Assembly (NCBI GenBank): GCA_934448295.1
Contig: CAKSEY010000002.1
Coordinates: 62,001 to 126,000, forward strand
DNA from: an uncultured Oscillospiraceae bacterium
GTDB taxonomy: Bacteria > Bacillota > Clostridia > Oscillospirales > Ruminococcaceae
DNA length: 64,000 nt
Direction of reading: 5' to 3'
Part shown: in pieces, positions 40,907-51,770 of the stretch
How the letters are laid out: each line of letters starts with the position of its first letter
Position numbering within the stretch: the stretch's first letter is position 1
Program-made: the position numbers and the translations under genes
The notes under the pieces: generated by a model
The model's input: the letters and a program-made list of their open reading frames with translations, nothing else
What the model was told of the DNA's origin: nothing
Databases searched by the model: none

Positions 40907-41197
40907 GAAGCAAGCGGCACCCAGATACTGGGGCTAATGTCATAGACTAGCCTTAAACCTTGTCGCAAACAGAGTTTATAAATTTCCTGCCGCCCGAAAT
41001 TGAAGCGAAAGGTGCCCGGGTACCAGAAACAATGACACAGGCTAGGCTTGAAGCCTGCCCAAACTGAATTTAAAAATCTCCTGCTACCCGAAATTGAAGC
41101 GAGAAGTGCCTAGATGCTAGGAACGATGACATAGGCTAGGCTTGAAGCCTGCCTATGTCATCGTGACGACGCAGATAGGCGCTTATCGCTTCAATTT
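40907..41197. repeat. Three degenerate ~94-bp tandem repeats ending in a long hairpin
   Basis: The 341-bp gap after secA holds three tandem units starting at 40907, 41002 and 41096 (period 95 and 94), each beginning GAAGCG/AAGCA and containing AATGACA(C/T)AGGCTAGGCTTGAAGCC-like sequence. The third unit closes on itself as a long interrupted hairpin: ATTGAAGCGA pairs with CGCTTCAAT at the ends, and CGATGACATAGGC pairs perfectly with GCCTATGTCATCG inside. Units 2 and 3 are most alike. No coding frame; it may also serve as the secA terminator. Confidence 0.8.
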
Positions 41198-43924
<2,727 letters not shown>

Positions 43925-43982
43925 TTTATTTTATTTCCCTTTCTATTAAGAAGTTCAAGCTGAATATAAAAACTCATATTAT

Positions 43983-44011
43983 ATTATACTCTTAACTGGT
44001 GTGTTTGTCAA
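43983..44011 (-). promoter_or_regulatory. Promoter of secA
   Basis: Minus strand: TTGACA (44011-44006), 17 bp, TATAAT (43988-43983). Confidence 0.9.
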
Positions 44012-44055
44012 CCTTTATACCTCATTTTCACATATATTTTATAATCCGCAGGGCG

Positions 44056-44093
44056 TAAAAAATCCCCGCCGCCCGTGAAACACAGCGGCAGGG
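44056..44093 (-). terminator. Terminator of the Rrf2 gene
   Basis: CCCTGCCGC pairs with GCGGCGGGG on the minus strand (44093-44064, one mismatch), followed by ATTTTTTA. Confidence 0.7.
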
Positions 44094-44104
44094 CGCGTAT
44101 TCTG

Positions 44105-44527
44105 TCAGCAGCCGGGGACTTCGTTTTCCCAGCCGAGCATATCCGCGAGGGTTATGCGGTCTACGACCCCGTTTACGGCGTTGTTTATCTCCTCGTAGAG
44201 CCGCACGGTCACGCACTGCCCGCGCTTTTCGCAGGGATTCCCCGCGTCAAGGCAGGAGACCGGCGCAAGGCTGCCCTCCGACAGACGGAGTATCTCGCCC
44301 ACGGTGTATTCCGCAGGCGCCCTGGTCAGGAGATATCCCCCCTGGGAGCCGCGCACGCTGCGCACGAATCCCGCCTTGTTCAGCACCGCGACTATCTGCT
44401 CCATGTACTTCACGGAAACGCCGCTGCGCGCCGCAGAATCCTTTACCTTGACCGGCTCGCCGCTGTCGTGCCGCGCCATGTCAAGCATGAAAAGCAAGGA
44501 GTACCTGCCCTTGGTCGATATCTTCAT
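44105..44527 (-). CDS. Rrf2 family regulator, IscR-like with three cysteines
   Basis: A 140-residue winged-helix regulator (MKISTKGRYSLLFMLDMA...). Three cysteines, Cys92, Cys99 and Cys105 (SCLDAGNPCEKRGQC), are spaced C-x6-C-x5-C, close to the [2Fe-2S] ligands of IscR (C-x5-C-x5-C). It probably senses iron-sulfur status or redox state. The start at 44527 follows GGAGC; longer frames run through the regulatory region. No isc/suf or cys genes are nearby, so its targets are elsewhere or only itself. Direct repeats just upstream may be its operator. Confidence 0.9.
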   Translation of the reverse strand: MKISTKGRYSLLFMLDMARHDSGEPVKVKDSAARSGVSVKYMEQIVAVLNKAGFVRSVRGSQGGYLLTRAPAEYTVGEILRLSEGSLAPVSCLDAGNPCEKRGQCVTVRLYEEINNAVNGVVDRITLADMLGWENEVPGC

Positions 44528-44548
44528 CGTATCAGCTCCTGTCGAAAT

Positions 44549-44567
44549 TATCCGGGAATATCCGGGA
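44549..44567. promoter_or_regulatory. Direct-repeat operator candidate upstream of the Rrf2 gene
   Basis: TATCCGGGA occurs twice (44549-44557 and 44559-44567), one helical turn apart, 22 bases upstream of the start codon. This fits an autoregulatory site but is unproven. Confidence 0.5.
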
Positions 44568-44726
44568 CAAGCCGTGAATATAAATATATAAGAATCAGCC
44601 TGTAAAAAAATACTTATCTCAGACTGCCGGATCCAGAAATCCACGCTGCCGCCATGCTTACACCAAGCAGCGCAGGCAGTAGTTTATCGGCAGCCTGGAA
44701 TATTATGCCCGGAGGAATAAACAATT

Positions 44727-45974
44727 ATGGATAAGAAAAAAATGATCAGCGCTGCGGCTGTGCTTGCCCTGTGCTTCGCGGCGGCTTCCGCTTCCGGGAC
44801 TTCCCCCCGGGATCTCCCCGGAATAATATGGGGAGCCGCCCGGCAGACCGCGTTCATCGCGGCGGGAATTCGCGTTTCCGAAAGCCGCGTGCCGCTCCCG
44901 GCGGAGCTTTCCCCGCCGCAGACCGCCGGAACCTCCGAAGCCGCGCCGGAATATACCGCCGAGTGCACCGAAGCCTCTCCAGAACCTGAGCCCTCCGCCG
45001 AAACCGAGGAGCCGCAGCTTTTCACGGCTGAGCTGCCGGAAACCACTGCTGAAATAACCGCAGAAGCCCCCGCACCCTCTGCCCGGGTAATAACCCAGAA
45101 CGTAACGGAATTCAACGACGGCATAGACCGCACCGCCGCCGGAACGAAAAGCGGCGTGATATACCGCAGGCACTATGGCGATTATCACGGCGACGATTAC
45201 ATAACCCTCCCCGGCGGAGGAATGGTCTGGAACTGCACCGCAGACAGCGCCGAAAAGCTGACCGCCGCCTCGGAAGAGCTCCCTGACATACAGATACAGC
45301 TCAACTCCCCGGAGCCGCAGGTGCTCATCGTGCACACCCACACCACTGAAAGCTACGAGCCGTATCAGCGCAGCTACTACGACAGCAGCTATCCGTTCCG
45401 CACCCGCGACCCATCCCGCAATATGATAAGGGTAGGAGACGAGCTGGCGCAGAAACTTGCGGAGCGCGGTATCTCCGTACTGCACGACGGCACGATACAC
45501 GACTACCCAGCCTACACCGGGGCCTACGACCGCAGCGAAGTCACTATCCGGGCGGCGCTGGAAAAATACCCCTCGATAAAGGTGGTGATAGACCTCCACC
45601 GGGACGCAATAGCCAGCGCGGACGGCAGCCGCACCGCCCCCGTTGCGGAAATAGACGGCAGGAGCGCCGCGCAGTTCATGATAATCTCCGGCTGCGACGA
45701 CGGGCGCTTCGGCAATATGCCGGAATACCTCGAAAATTTCCGGCTCGCCTGCCTGATACAGCAGTCCGCCGAAAAGCGCTATCCAGGGCTTGCGCGCCCT
45801 ATACTGTTCGATTACCGGAACTACAATCAGCACATCTCCACGGGCTCCCTGCTGATAGAGGTTGGCAGCCACGCGAATTCCCTTGATGAAGCCGTGTACA
45901 CCGGGGAGCTCCTCGGCGAGTGCCTTTCGGACGCGCTTTCGCAGCTTTCACCGGAAGAAGCCGATATATCCTGA
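44727..45974 (+). CDS. spoIIP: Stage II sporulation protein P
   Basis: A 415-residue peptidoglycan amidase/endopeptidase of the engulfment machinery. It has an N-terminal membrane anchor (about 6-25), a Pro/Glu/Ala-rich linker to about 120, then the SpoIIP domain with LIVHTHTTESY, VVIDLHRDAI, a RP-ILFDYRNYNQHISTGSLLIEVGSHANSLDEA block and the catalytic His/Glu residues of the family. It acts with SpoIID and SpoIIM in the mother cell to thin septal wall. GGAGG precedes the ATG. Its 3' end overlaps the convergent HAD gene by 27 bp. Confidence 0.95.
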   Translation: MDKKKMISAAAVLALCFAAASASGTSPRDLPGIIWGAARQTAFIAAGIRVSESRVPLPAELSPPQTAGTSEAAPEYTAECTEASPEPEPSAETEEPQLFTAELPETTAEITAEAPAPSARVITQNVTEFNDGIDRTAAGTKSGVIYRRHYGDYHGDDYITLPGGGMVWNCTADSAEKLTAASEELPDIQIQLNSPEPQVLIVHTHTTESYEPYQRSYYDSSYPFRTRDPSRNMIRVGDELAQKLAERGISVLHDGTIHDYPAYTGAYDRSEVTIRAALEKYPSIKVVIDLHRDAIASADGSRTAPVAEIDGRSAAQFMIISGCDDGRFGNMPEYLENFRLACLIQQSAEKRYPGLARPILFDYRNYNQHISTGSLLIEVGSHANSLDEAVYTGELLGECLSDALSQLSPEEADIS

Positions 45975-46592
45975 CAGGTCGGGGCGGTAGTACGCGGCGG
46001 TCTCCCGCAGGAGCCCCTGCTCCGGCTCTGAGCTGTCGCAGACGGCGGCGGTGACGAATCCGGCGCGCTTCGCGGTCATCACGGCGTGGAGCGAATCCTC
46101 AAACACCGCCGTGCGCTCCGCAGGAGCTGAGGAAGCCGCCAGAAAAATCTCCGGCTTTTCTTTCCCGCCGTACTCCGCACAGGTGAATATCCCGGAGAAA
46201 TACCGCAGCACGCCGAGCCTTTCAAGCGCCGCCGCGGCAAGCTCCTTTTCCCCGGCGGTGGCGGCGGATATGCCGATTCCGCGCCGGGCGAGAAGTTCAA
46301 GGAGCTCTGCGGCTCCCGGCTTCAGCAGACATTCCCGGCGGTAAAAATCGGCTATCATGCCGAGTATCCCCTGCTGTATCCCGCCGGAGGTCAGCCCCAG
46401 CGGGTAGCTGTCCCGCAGGAATTCGCAGCCCTTCTCCACGCTCATCACCCGCAGCGTCTCCGTAAGCCCCGGAGCGGGCGCTATCCCCCGGCTCCGCAGG
46501 TAGCGCTCCCCCAGACCGTCCCATATCCGCGAGGAATCCAGCACGGTGCCGTCAAGGTCGAATACGGCGGCGGAGATTTCGCGAAGCTCCAT
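45948..46592 (-). CDS. HAD family phosphatase, phosphoglycolate/beta-PGM-like
   Basis: A 214-residue HAD hydrolase: motif I DLDGTVLDSSRIWDGLG, a helical cap domain, motif II with Ser/Thr in SAATAGEKELA, motif III KPEIFLAA and motif IV EDSLHAVMTA. It dephosphorylates a small phosphometabolite or sugar phosphate; the substrate is not clear. The ATG shares its A with the stop of the upstream lipoprotein gene (TGATG), so the two are probably translated together. A longer frame upstream would lie inside that gene and is rejected. Confidence 0.9.
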   Translation of the reverse strand: MELREISAAVFDLDGTVLDSSRIWDGLGERYLRSRGIAPAPGLTETLRVMSVEKGCEFLRDSYPLGLTSGGIQQGILGMIADFYRRECLLKPGAAELLELLARRGIGISAATAGEKELAAAALERLGVLRYFSGIFTCAEYGGKEKPEIFLAASSAPAERTAVFEDSLHAVMTAKRAGFVTAAVCDSSEPEQGLLRETAAYYRPDLSGYIGFFR

Positions 46593-47236
46593 CACTTTGC
46601 GGCAACGGCGGCGAGGATATCCCCGGTCTGCCGGGCGGCTTCCTCGGTGTGATAGTAAGCCTGGAGCGAACACAGCTTTCCGTCCAGCTCGAAGATGAAT
46701 TCCGTCTGCCCCAGCAGCAGCACGGAAGCCTCTTCGTCCGTGCACAGCTCATAGTGCGACAGGTAGCCGGATTTCCCGCCAAGCTCCTCGTCCCCGAAGC
46801 TGCTGTTGCGCACGGTGAAGCCGCTTGCCTGGTAGGTAAACACGGCGGTATCGTGGTTGTTCCGGGCGTATTCCCCGGCGGTGAGCCGCTCTCCGGTGGT
46901 TTCATCGGTGGTTATCTCCACGGTGGTGACGGACATCACCGCTGATTTGTCGGAATTCACCGCGTAAAGCAGACAGGCTGTGCCTTTGTCCTCGTAGCCT
47001 TTTTTAAGGTCGTCCGCACTGCCGGAGCTTTCGCCGTCCTCGGCAAGCTGCTGATACACGGAATCCCCGGTGTAAACCGCCCAGTCCTCCCCGAAAGGTA
47101 TGGACATACCGCAGGTGGAAACCTCGCTGCCGCTTTCGGTGCGGGATTCTGCGGCGCTCTGCGTGGAATTCCCGGAGCATGCCGTAGCTCCAAGGGAAAT
47201 AACAACTGCCGCTGCTGCGGCTAATAATTTCTTCAT
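46592..47236 (-). CDS. Predicted lipoprotein
   Basis: A 214-residue protein: MKKLLAAAAAVVISLGATAC with the Cys of a lipobox at residue 20, then a Ser/Glu-rich linker and a mixed alpha/beta domain with no recognised motif. The repeated aromatic-strand pattern could be a small extracellular binding domain. The start at 47236 follows GGAGA and places the signal peptide at the N-terminus. It is coupled to the HAD gene. Function unknown. Confidence 0.82.
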   Translation of the reverse strand: MKKLLAAAAAVVISLGATACSGNSTQSAAESRTESGSEVSTCGMSIPFGEDWAVYTGDSVYQQLAEDGESSGSADDLKKGYEDKGTACLLYAVNSDKSAVMSVTTVEITTDETTGERLTAGEYARNNHDTAVFTYQASGFTVRNSSFGDEELGGKSGYLSHYELCTDEEASVLLLGQTEFIFELDGKLCSLQAYYHTEEAARQTGDILAAVAAK

Positions 47237-47370
47237 AGCGTTCTCCTGAAATGACTGAATCAACAGGTACATTATACACCTTTTTTATAAGAATTGCAAC
47301 TGTGAGAAAAAATTGAGCAGATTTCAGGTCTGCTCAATTTCTTGGTAGGAGAGGGGCAAGCCCCCGCCGG

Positions 47371-48531
47371 TCAATCCGGCGCCTTTTCCGGCGGGATCGC
47401 CGCAAAGCTGCGGTCTATGGTCATTACGCATATGATATCCGGGTGAGTGCGGCGCATGAAGCGCTCCGTTTCCTCCCGGAGTTCCCTTTCGTCCATCGAG
47501 AAGCCCGCAGGCACGGCGAGGTCGAATATCAGCTTGGTGCCGTCGCAGCAGGTGACAACGCGCAGGTCATGGACTGACAGCCTTTTGTCTATCAGCCGCA
47601 CGGCGCTCTGAAGCTCCCTGCGCAGGTCGTGGGTGGAAGAATCGTCCGTCAGCACCGGGTCGAAGTGCACCAGCATATTCACGCCGTCGTTGTTCAGAAA
47701 ATCGCGCTCTATCTGATCTATCACCGCGTGGCTCTGAATAACGTCGGCCTCCGCCGCCATCTCAACGTGGACGGTGGCGAATTTCCTGCCGTGACCGTAG
47801 TCGTGCACTATCAGGTCGTGGGTCCCAAGAACGCCGGGGTAGGAAAGTATCTTCCCGCGTATGCTCTCCACCAGCTCCGGCGAGGGAGCCTTTCCGAGCA
47901 GCGGGTCAAGGGTGTCCCGCACAAGCCCCACTCCGCTGTACAGGATAAAGCAGGCGACTGCGGCAGCCATTATTCCATCAAGCTCCACCGAGGTAAAATG
48001 CGAGACTACCGCCGCCGCAAGCACCGCTGCGGTAGAAATGCAGTCGTTGCGGCTGTCGGCAGCGGAAGCGGTCAGCGTACCGGAATCTATTTTCCTGCCC
48101 ACATGGGTGTAAAAAATCATCATGCCGAGCTTCACGGCTATGGAAGCGGCGAGCACCGCCACCGCGGCCGCCGAAAACTCCACAGGCTGAGGAGTTATCA
48201 TGCGCTCGATTCCGGTGCGGAGAAGCTCCACGCCGATAACTATTACGAGTATCGCGACAACAAAGCCGGATATGTATTCATACCGCGCGTGACCGTAGGG
48301 GTGCTCGGCGTCCGGGCGCTTCTCGGAAAGCCGGAAGCCTATCAGGCTTATCACGCTGGAGGAAGCGTCCGAGAGGTTGTTGGCGGCGTCCGCAGTGATG
48401 GACATACTCCCGGTCAGCAGACCCGTTGCAAACTTTCCGGCGCACAGAAGGACATTGCAGACCAATCCCACAAGTCCCGCACGTTTTCCCGCCTGAGCGC
48501 GGCGGTGGTTCTTTTCAGCTTCCGTACACAT
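47371..48531 (-). CDS. Cation diffusion facilitator family transporter
   Basis: A 386-residue CDF exporter with six transmembrane helices and a C-terminal cytoplasmic ferredoxin-like domain, extended by about 90 residues compared with minimal members. The metal site pattern TADAANNLSDASSS and HPYGHARYEYISGFV (HxxxD type) is visible, with AADSRNDCISTAAVL in helix 5. It would export divalent cations (Zn, Mn, Fe or Co) in exchange for protons; the exact ion cannot be told. Its promoter faces the tRNA cluster. Confidence 0.93.
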   Translation of the reverse strand: MCTEAEKNHRRAQAGKRAGLVGLVCNVLLCAGKFATGLLTGSMSITADAANNLSDASSSVISLIGFRLSEKRPDAEHPYGHARYEYISGFVVAILVIVIGVELLRTGIERMITPQPVEFSAAAVAVLAASIAVKLGMMIFYTHVGRKIDSGTLTASAADSRNDCISTAAVLAAAVVSHFTSVELDGIMAAAVACFILYSGVGLVRDTLDPLLGKAPSPELVESIRGKILSYPGVLGTHDLIVHDYGHGRKFATVHVEMAAEADVIQSHAVIDQIERDFLNNDGVNMLVHFDPVLTDDSSTHDLRRELQSAVRLIDKRLSVHDLRVVTCCDGTKLIFDLAVPAGFSMDERELREETERFMRRTHPDIICVMTIDRSFAAIPPEKAPD

Positions 48532-48562
48532 ACTATCGCCCCCATTAAAGTGTTTAAAAGAA

Positions 48563-48592
48563 AGTATATCACATACAGTATTTGTTAGTCAA
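48563..48592 (-). promoter_or_regulatory. Promoter of the CDF transporter gene
   Basis: Minus strand: TTGACT (48592-48587), 18 bp, TATACT (48568-48563). Confidence 0.7.
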
Positions 48593-48673
48593 GATTTACA
48601 GATGAAATTATCTGCGGTTTTCTGCTGGATCACGGCGAAAAAGGGATTTTATAAAAAAAATTGCGGAAAACAC

Positions 48674-48702
48674 TTGACAAACCGGAAAGAAAGTGTTATA
48701 AT
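48674..48702 (+). promoter_or_regulatory. Promoter of the tRNA cluster
   Basis: TTGACA (48674-48679), 17 bp, TATAAT (48697-48702), 29 bases before tRNA-Gly; both boxes perfect, as usual for stable RNA. Confidence 0.93.
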
Positions 48703-48731
48703 AATCTAGCGTTGATATAAACGTGCGCTTT

Positions 48732-48805
48732 GCGGGTGTAGTTCAATGGTAGAATCCCAGCCTTCCAAGCTGGTCGCGTGGGTTCGATTCCCATCACCCG
48801 CTCCA
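48732..48805 (+). tRNA. tRNA-Gly (anticodon TCC)
   Basis: Acceptor GCGGGTG pairs with CACCCGC; anticodon loop CTTCCAA gives TCC; T-loop GGTTCGATTCC; CCA is encoded (48803-48805). Confidence 0.97.
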
Positions 48806-48809
48806 TTAT

Positions 48810-48886
<77 letters not shown>

Positions 48887-48891
48887 TATAT

Positions 48892-48969
48892 GGTGGGTAT
48901 GGCTTAGTAGGTTAAAGCGTCGGATTGTGGTCCCGAAGATCGTGGGTTCGACTCCCACTACCCACCCCA
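48892..48969 (+). tRNA. tRNA-His (anticodon GTG)
   Basis: Acceptor GTGGGTA pairs with TACCCAC; the extra 5' G (48892) faces C73 as in all tRNA-His; anticodon loop TTGTGGT gives GTG; CCA encoded. Confidence 0.97.
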
Positions 48970-48978
48970 CATAAAAAT

Positions 48979-49008
48979 TAAGGCATAGGTTTCACCCTGT
49001 GCCTTTTT
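48979..49008 (+). terminator. Terminator-like hairpin between tRNA-His and tRNA-Gln
   Basis: AAGGCATAGG and CCTGTGCCT pair around a short loop and are followed by TTTTTG. It may end part of the tRNA transcript or be a processing signal. Confidence 0.6.
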
Positions 49009-49017
49009 GATTAATCC

Positions 49018-49093
49018 TGGGACGTAGCCAAGCGGTAAGGCAAGGGACTTTGACTCCCTCATTCCCTGGGTTCGAATCCCAGCGTTCCAACCA
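49018..49093 (+). tRNA. tRNA-Gln (anticodon TTG)
   Basis: Acceptor TGGGACG pairs with CGTTCCA; anticodon loop CTTTGAC gives TTG; T-loop GGTTCGAATCC; CCA encoded. Confidence 0.96.
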
Positions 49094-49100
49094 AAGAAAT

Positions 49101-49130
49101 AACCGCCCTTGAGGGGCGGTTATTTCTTTG
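49101..49130 (+). terminator. Terminator of the tRNA cluster
   Basis: AACCGCCC-TTGA-GGGGCGGTT followed by ATTTCTTT. Confidence 0.8.
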
Positions 49131-49137
49131 GAGGCAT

Positions 49138-49347
49138 CATTTTCCTTGTGATTCCCATGGTGGGAATCGCATTTCCTGCGGAAAACGGAAAATGACGCAG
49201 GTGCCTTTACAGCGGCAAGGCTGCCGCCTGCCCGGGTGCCTTTTTATTCCGGATTCTCCGGCTGTGGGCGAATTATCTTTGAGAACATTATTCTCCCTGC
49301 GATTCCCGTGGTGGGAATCACATTCCTGCGGAAAACGGAAAATGACG
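49138..49347. repeat. Duplicated ~60-bp palindromic element in a 418-bp gene-free gap
   Basis: Two near-identical blocks (49138-49198 and about 49287-49347), each with GATTCCC(A/G)TGGTGGGAATC, a 7-bp-arm palindrome, followed by CCTGCGGAAAACGGAAAATG and ACGC. They are about 150 bp apart in the same orientation between tRNA-Gln and ychF. The spacer holds GC-rich pairing (GGCAAGGCTGCCGCC). No gene is supported here. Confidence 0.75.
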
Positions 49348-49421
49348 CTGGAAACCCAGATCCTCAGACTATAAGGCACGGCGCCGATCTGCGGCGTTTA
49401 GAAAGTACTGCAAATTATTGC

Positions 49422-49450
49422 TTGCAAAATCATATGAAAAGTGGTACAAT
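49422..49450 (+). promoter_or_regulatory. Promoter of ychF
   Basis: TTGCAA (49422-49427), 17 bp, TACAAT (49445-49450), about 60 bases before the start codon. Confidence 0.7.
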
Positions 49451-49511
49451 ATAAAGGAGCGTATCTTTCCGCCAGCGCGGAATATCAATATTACAGAGGA
49501 GCAATTCTGAA

Positions 49512-50606
49512 ATGAAACTTGGCATGGTAGGTCTGCCGAACGTCGGCAAGAGCACCCTTTTTAACGCACTGACCAACGCGGGCGCAGAATCCGCGAATTA
49601 CCCGTTCTGCACCATTGAGCCGAATGTCGGCATAGTATCCGTACCGGACGAGCGCCTTGACAAGCTCGCTGAGATGTACAACCCCGAAAAGTTCACCCCC
49701 GCAACGCTGGAATTCGTTGATATCGCGGGTCTTGTAAAGGGAGCCTCCAAGGGCGAGGGTCTCGGCAACAAGTTCCTGTCCAATATCCGCGAGGTGGACG
49801 CTATCGTCCACGTTGTACGCTGCTTCCAGGACGACAACATCATTCATGTTGACGGAAGCATCGGCGCCGCAAGAGATATCGAGACCATCAACCTGGAGCT
49901 CATTTTCTCCGACCTGGAGATCCTTGACCGCCGTATCGACCGCGCAAAGAAAGCGATGAAGGGCGATAAATCCCTCCAGAAAGAGGTAGATTTCTTCGAA
50001 GCGCTCAAGGCTCACCTTGAAAACGGCAAATCCGCCCGCAGCTACGACTTCACCGAGGACGAGCGCGCAATGCTGAAGGACACTCCCCTGCTTTCCAACA
50101 AGCCGGTAATTTACGCGGCGAACCTCTCTGAAGCTGATTTCACAGGCGACATCAACAGCAATCCCGAATACCAGGCGGTCTGCGCCATCGCAAAGGAGGA
50201 GAACGCCGAGGTTCTTCCCATATGCGCACAGATCGAGGCTGAGATCTCCGGCATGAGCGACGAGGACAAGGAGCTGTTCCTTGCGGATATGCACCTTGAA
50301 AGCTCCGGTCTGGCGAGAATCATCAAGACCGGCTATCACCTGCTGGGACTCATCTCCTACCTGACCGCAGGCCCGCAGGAGGTACGCGCATGGACGATAA
50401 CCAGGGGCACAAAGGCTCCGCAGGCGGCGGGAAAGATCCACACCGACTTTGAAAAGGGCTTTATCCGCGCCGAGATAGTCGCATTTGACGACCTGATGAG
50501 GTGCGGAAGCATGGCTGCCGCAAAGGAAAAGGGGCTTGTTCGTCTGGAGGGCAAGGATTACGTTATGCAGGACGGCGACGTTACGCTGTTCCGTTTCAAC
50601 GTCTGA
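49512..50606 (+). CDS. ychF: Redox-regulated ATPase/GTPase YchF (Obg family)
   Basis: A 364-residue Obg-family nucleotidase. G1 is GLPNVGKSTLFNALTNA at the N-terminus, and the altered G4 motif (around NLSEAD) is typical of YchF, which prefers ATP over GTP. The C-terminal TGS-like domain contains ARAWTITRGTKAPQAAGKIH-type sequence and DFEKGFIRAE. The protein associates with ribosomes and has been linked to stress responses. GGAG lies before the ATG. It is followed by a NERD-domain gene 27 bp downstream. Confidence 0.97.
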   Translation: MKLGMVGLPNVGKSTLFNALTNAGAESANYPFCTIEPNVGIVSVPDERLDKLAEMYNPEKFTPATLEFVDIAGLVKGASKGEGLGNKFLSNIREVDAIVHVVRCFQDDNIIHVDGSIGAARDIETINLELIFSDLEILDRRIDRAKKAMKGDKSLQKEVDFFEALKAHLENGKSARSYDFTEDERAMLKDTPLLSNKPVIYAANLSEADFTGDINSNPEYQAVCAIAKEENAEVLPICAQIEAEISGMSDEDKELFLADMHLESSGLARIIKTGYHLLGLISYLTAGPQEVRAWTITRGTKAPQAAGKIHTDFEKGFIRAEIVAFDDLMRCGSMAAAKEKGLVRLEGKDYVMQDGDVTLFRFNV

Positions 50607-50633
50607 GTTCCGCCAGGGTGAAGTGAGGCGCCG

Positions 50634-51392
50634 ATGAACAAGATAATCCGAGGACGAAACGCCAACTCCGGAAAGGTGAAGGCACTGTTCGCTGCACAGG
50701 TCATAATGGGAGTTATGCCGGTGCTCCTGCTTGTTCTTTTTGTCTGGAAAAAACTGTATCAGACGCCTATCGTGGGAACAGTCTTTATTATTCTGATATT
50801 CCTGTGCAACACAGCGTACATCGTGCTCGCCAGGAATTACGCGGTGCTGAGCTCCGGGGTAAAGGGAGAGCGGCAGCTATTCAGGACGGTGAAGAGGCTC
50901 CACGGCACAAACATCGTGTTCCACAATCTGCCGGTGAGGTACAAGCGCGGGCGCTCCGAGCTTGATATGCTGATAGTGAATCATTCCGGCGTGATCATCG
51001 TCGAGGTAAAGAACCACTCCGGCACCATATCCGGAAGCTGGAACGATGACAAGTGGACCCAGCGCAAGCACTACCGCGACGGCAAGGTCACGGAAACCTT
51101 CATGGACAACCCTATAAAGCAGATGCGCCGCCAGCGCGACATAGTAAAGAGCATACTCGGAGCCGCCGGCGAAACCGTATGGATAGATTCGGTGCTGTAT
51201 TTTTCCTCGCCGAACGCCCGGCTGAAGCTTTCCCTGCGCGAGAACGACTATGTATGCAGCGACAGCGCGGAGCTGCTTTCGTTCCTGCGTTCCTACGACA
51301 GCGGGGAAACGCTGTCCAAATCCAGGATGGAGCACATCGAGCAGATAATGCGCGAAGCCGCAGGGCTTGACCATACTATTCTCAAAAAATAA
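50634..51392 (+). CDS. NERD domain membrane protein
   Basis: A 252-residue protein with two N-terminal transmembrane segments (about 15-38 and 46-65) and a cytoplasmic NERD (nuclease-related) domain. The conserved GERQLFRTVKRL, ELDMLIVNHSGVIIVEVKNHSG core has the Asp and Glu-x-Lys of a PD-(D/E)xK-like site. Such proteins may cut or bind DNA, but their substrate is undefined. It lies directly downstream of ychF and is probably co-transcribed. Confidence 0.88.
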   Translation: MNKIIRGRNANSGKVKALFAAQVIMGVMPVLLLVLFVWKKLYQTPIVGTVFIILIFLCNTAYIVLARNYAVLSSGVKGERQLFRTVKRLHGTNIVFHNLPVRYKRGRSELDMLIVNHSGVIIVEVKNHSGTISGSWNDDKWTQRKHYRDGKVTETFMDNPIKQMRRQRDIVKSILGAAGETVWIDSVLYFSSPNARLKLSLRENDYVCSDSAELLSFLRSYDSGETLSKSRMEHIEQIMREAAGLDHTILKK

Positions 51393-51452
51393 ATCAGCAG
51401 TCTGGAGGGGCTGGATTCAGCCCCTTGCAGACATGGCAAGATTCAGCCGTTT

Positions 51453-51644
51453 TTACCGCTCCTTATGCCCGGGGTCAGGCGGCAGGAATTCGTAAAGCTC
51501 CGCATAGCTGTCGTATTCCTCCTCGCCGGAAATCGCCGGGATAAGCCCGGTGCAGTCCCCGGCGCTGCCGGAATTCATCGAAATGCTCTGGAGCTGCTGC
51601 GCTTCCTCAGGACGTTCCTCGGGAGGGTAAGGGTATTTTTTCAT
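51453..51644 (-). CDS. Small hypothetical protein, Pro/Glu-rich
   Basis: A 63-residue protein, MKKYPYPPEERPEEAQQL..., with acidic YDSYAELYEFLPP near the C-terminus. AGGAAG lies 9 bases before the ATG. I do not recognise it; low-complexity composition makes it likely to be a flexible peptide. The single cysteine and lack of a hydrophobic segment argue against a membrane role. Confidence 0.5.
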   Translation of the reverse strand: MKKYPYPPEERPEEAQQLQSISMNSGSAGDCTGLIPAISGEEEYDSYAELYEFLPPDPGHKER

Positions 51645-51728
51645 GGAAATGCACTTCCTTTCGGAAGTATTATCTGTACTCCGGGCGAATATATTTGCGG
51701 AAATTTTGCCCGAAAGTATGCCTGGCGC

Positions 51729-51757
51729 TTGACATTACGGCTTTATTCTGATATAAT
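51729..51757 (+). promoter_or_regulatory. Promoter of tRNA-Leu
   Basis: TTGACA (51729-51734), 17 bp, TATAAT (51752-51757), 13 bases before the mature 5' end. Confidence 0.93.
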
Positions 51758-51770
51758 TATAATGTTATAT

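Noticed and set aside
40907..41197. Possible CRISPR array after secA
   Set aside because: The units are whole-length degenerate tandem repeats of 94 bp without distinct spacers, and no cas genes are present.
44703..45872. Glycine-rich 389-codon frame opposite spoIIP
   Set aside because: Antisense shadow; the Gly-rich region mirrors the Pro/Ala/Glu linker of SpoIIP.
49137..49379. 80-codon frame across the duplicated palindromes
   Set aside because: The translation contains the repeat twice (VIFRFPQE) and follows from the DNA duplication; no ribosome-binding site.
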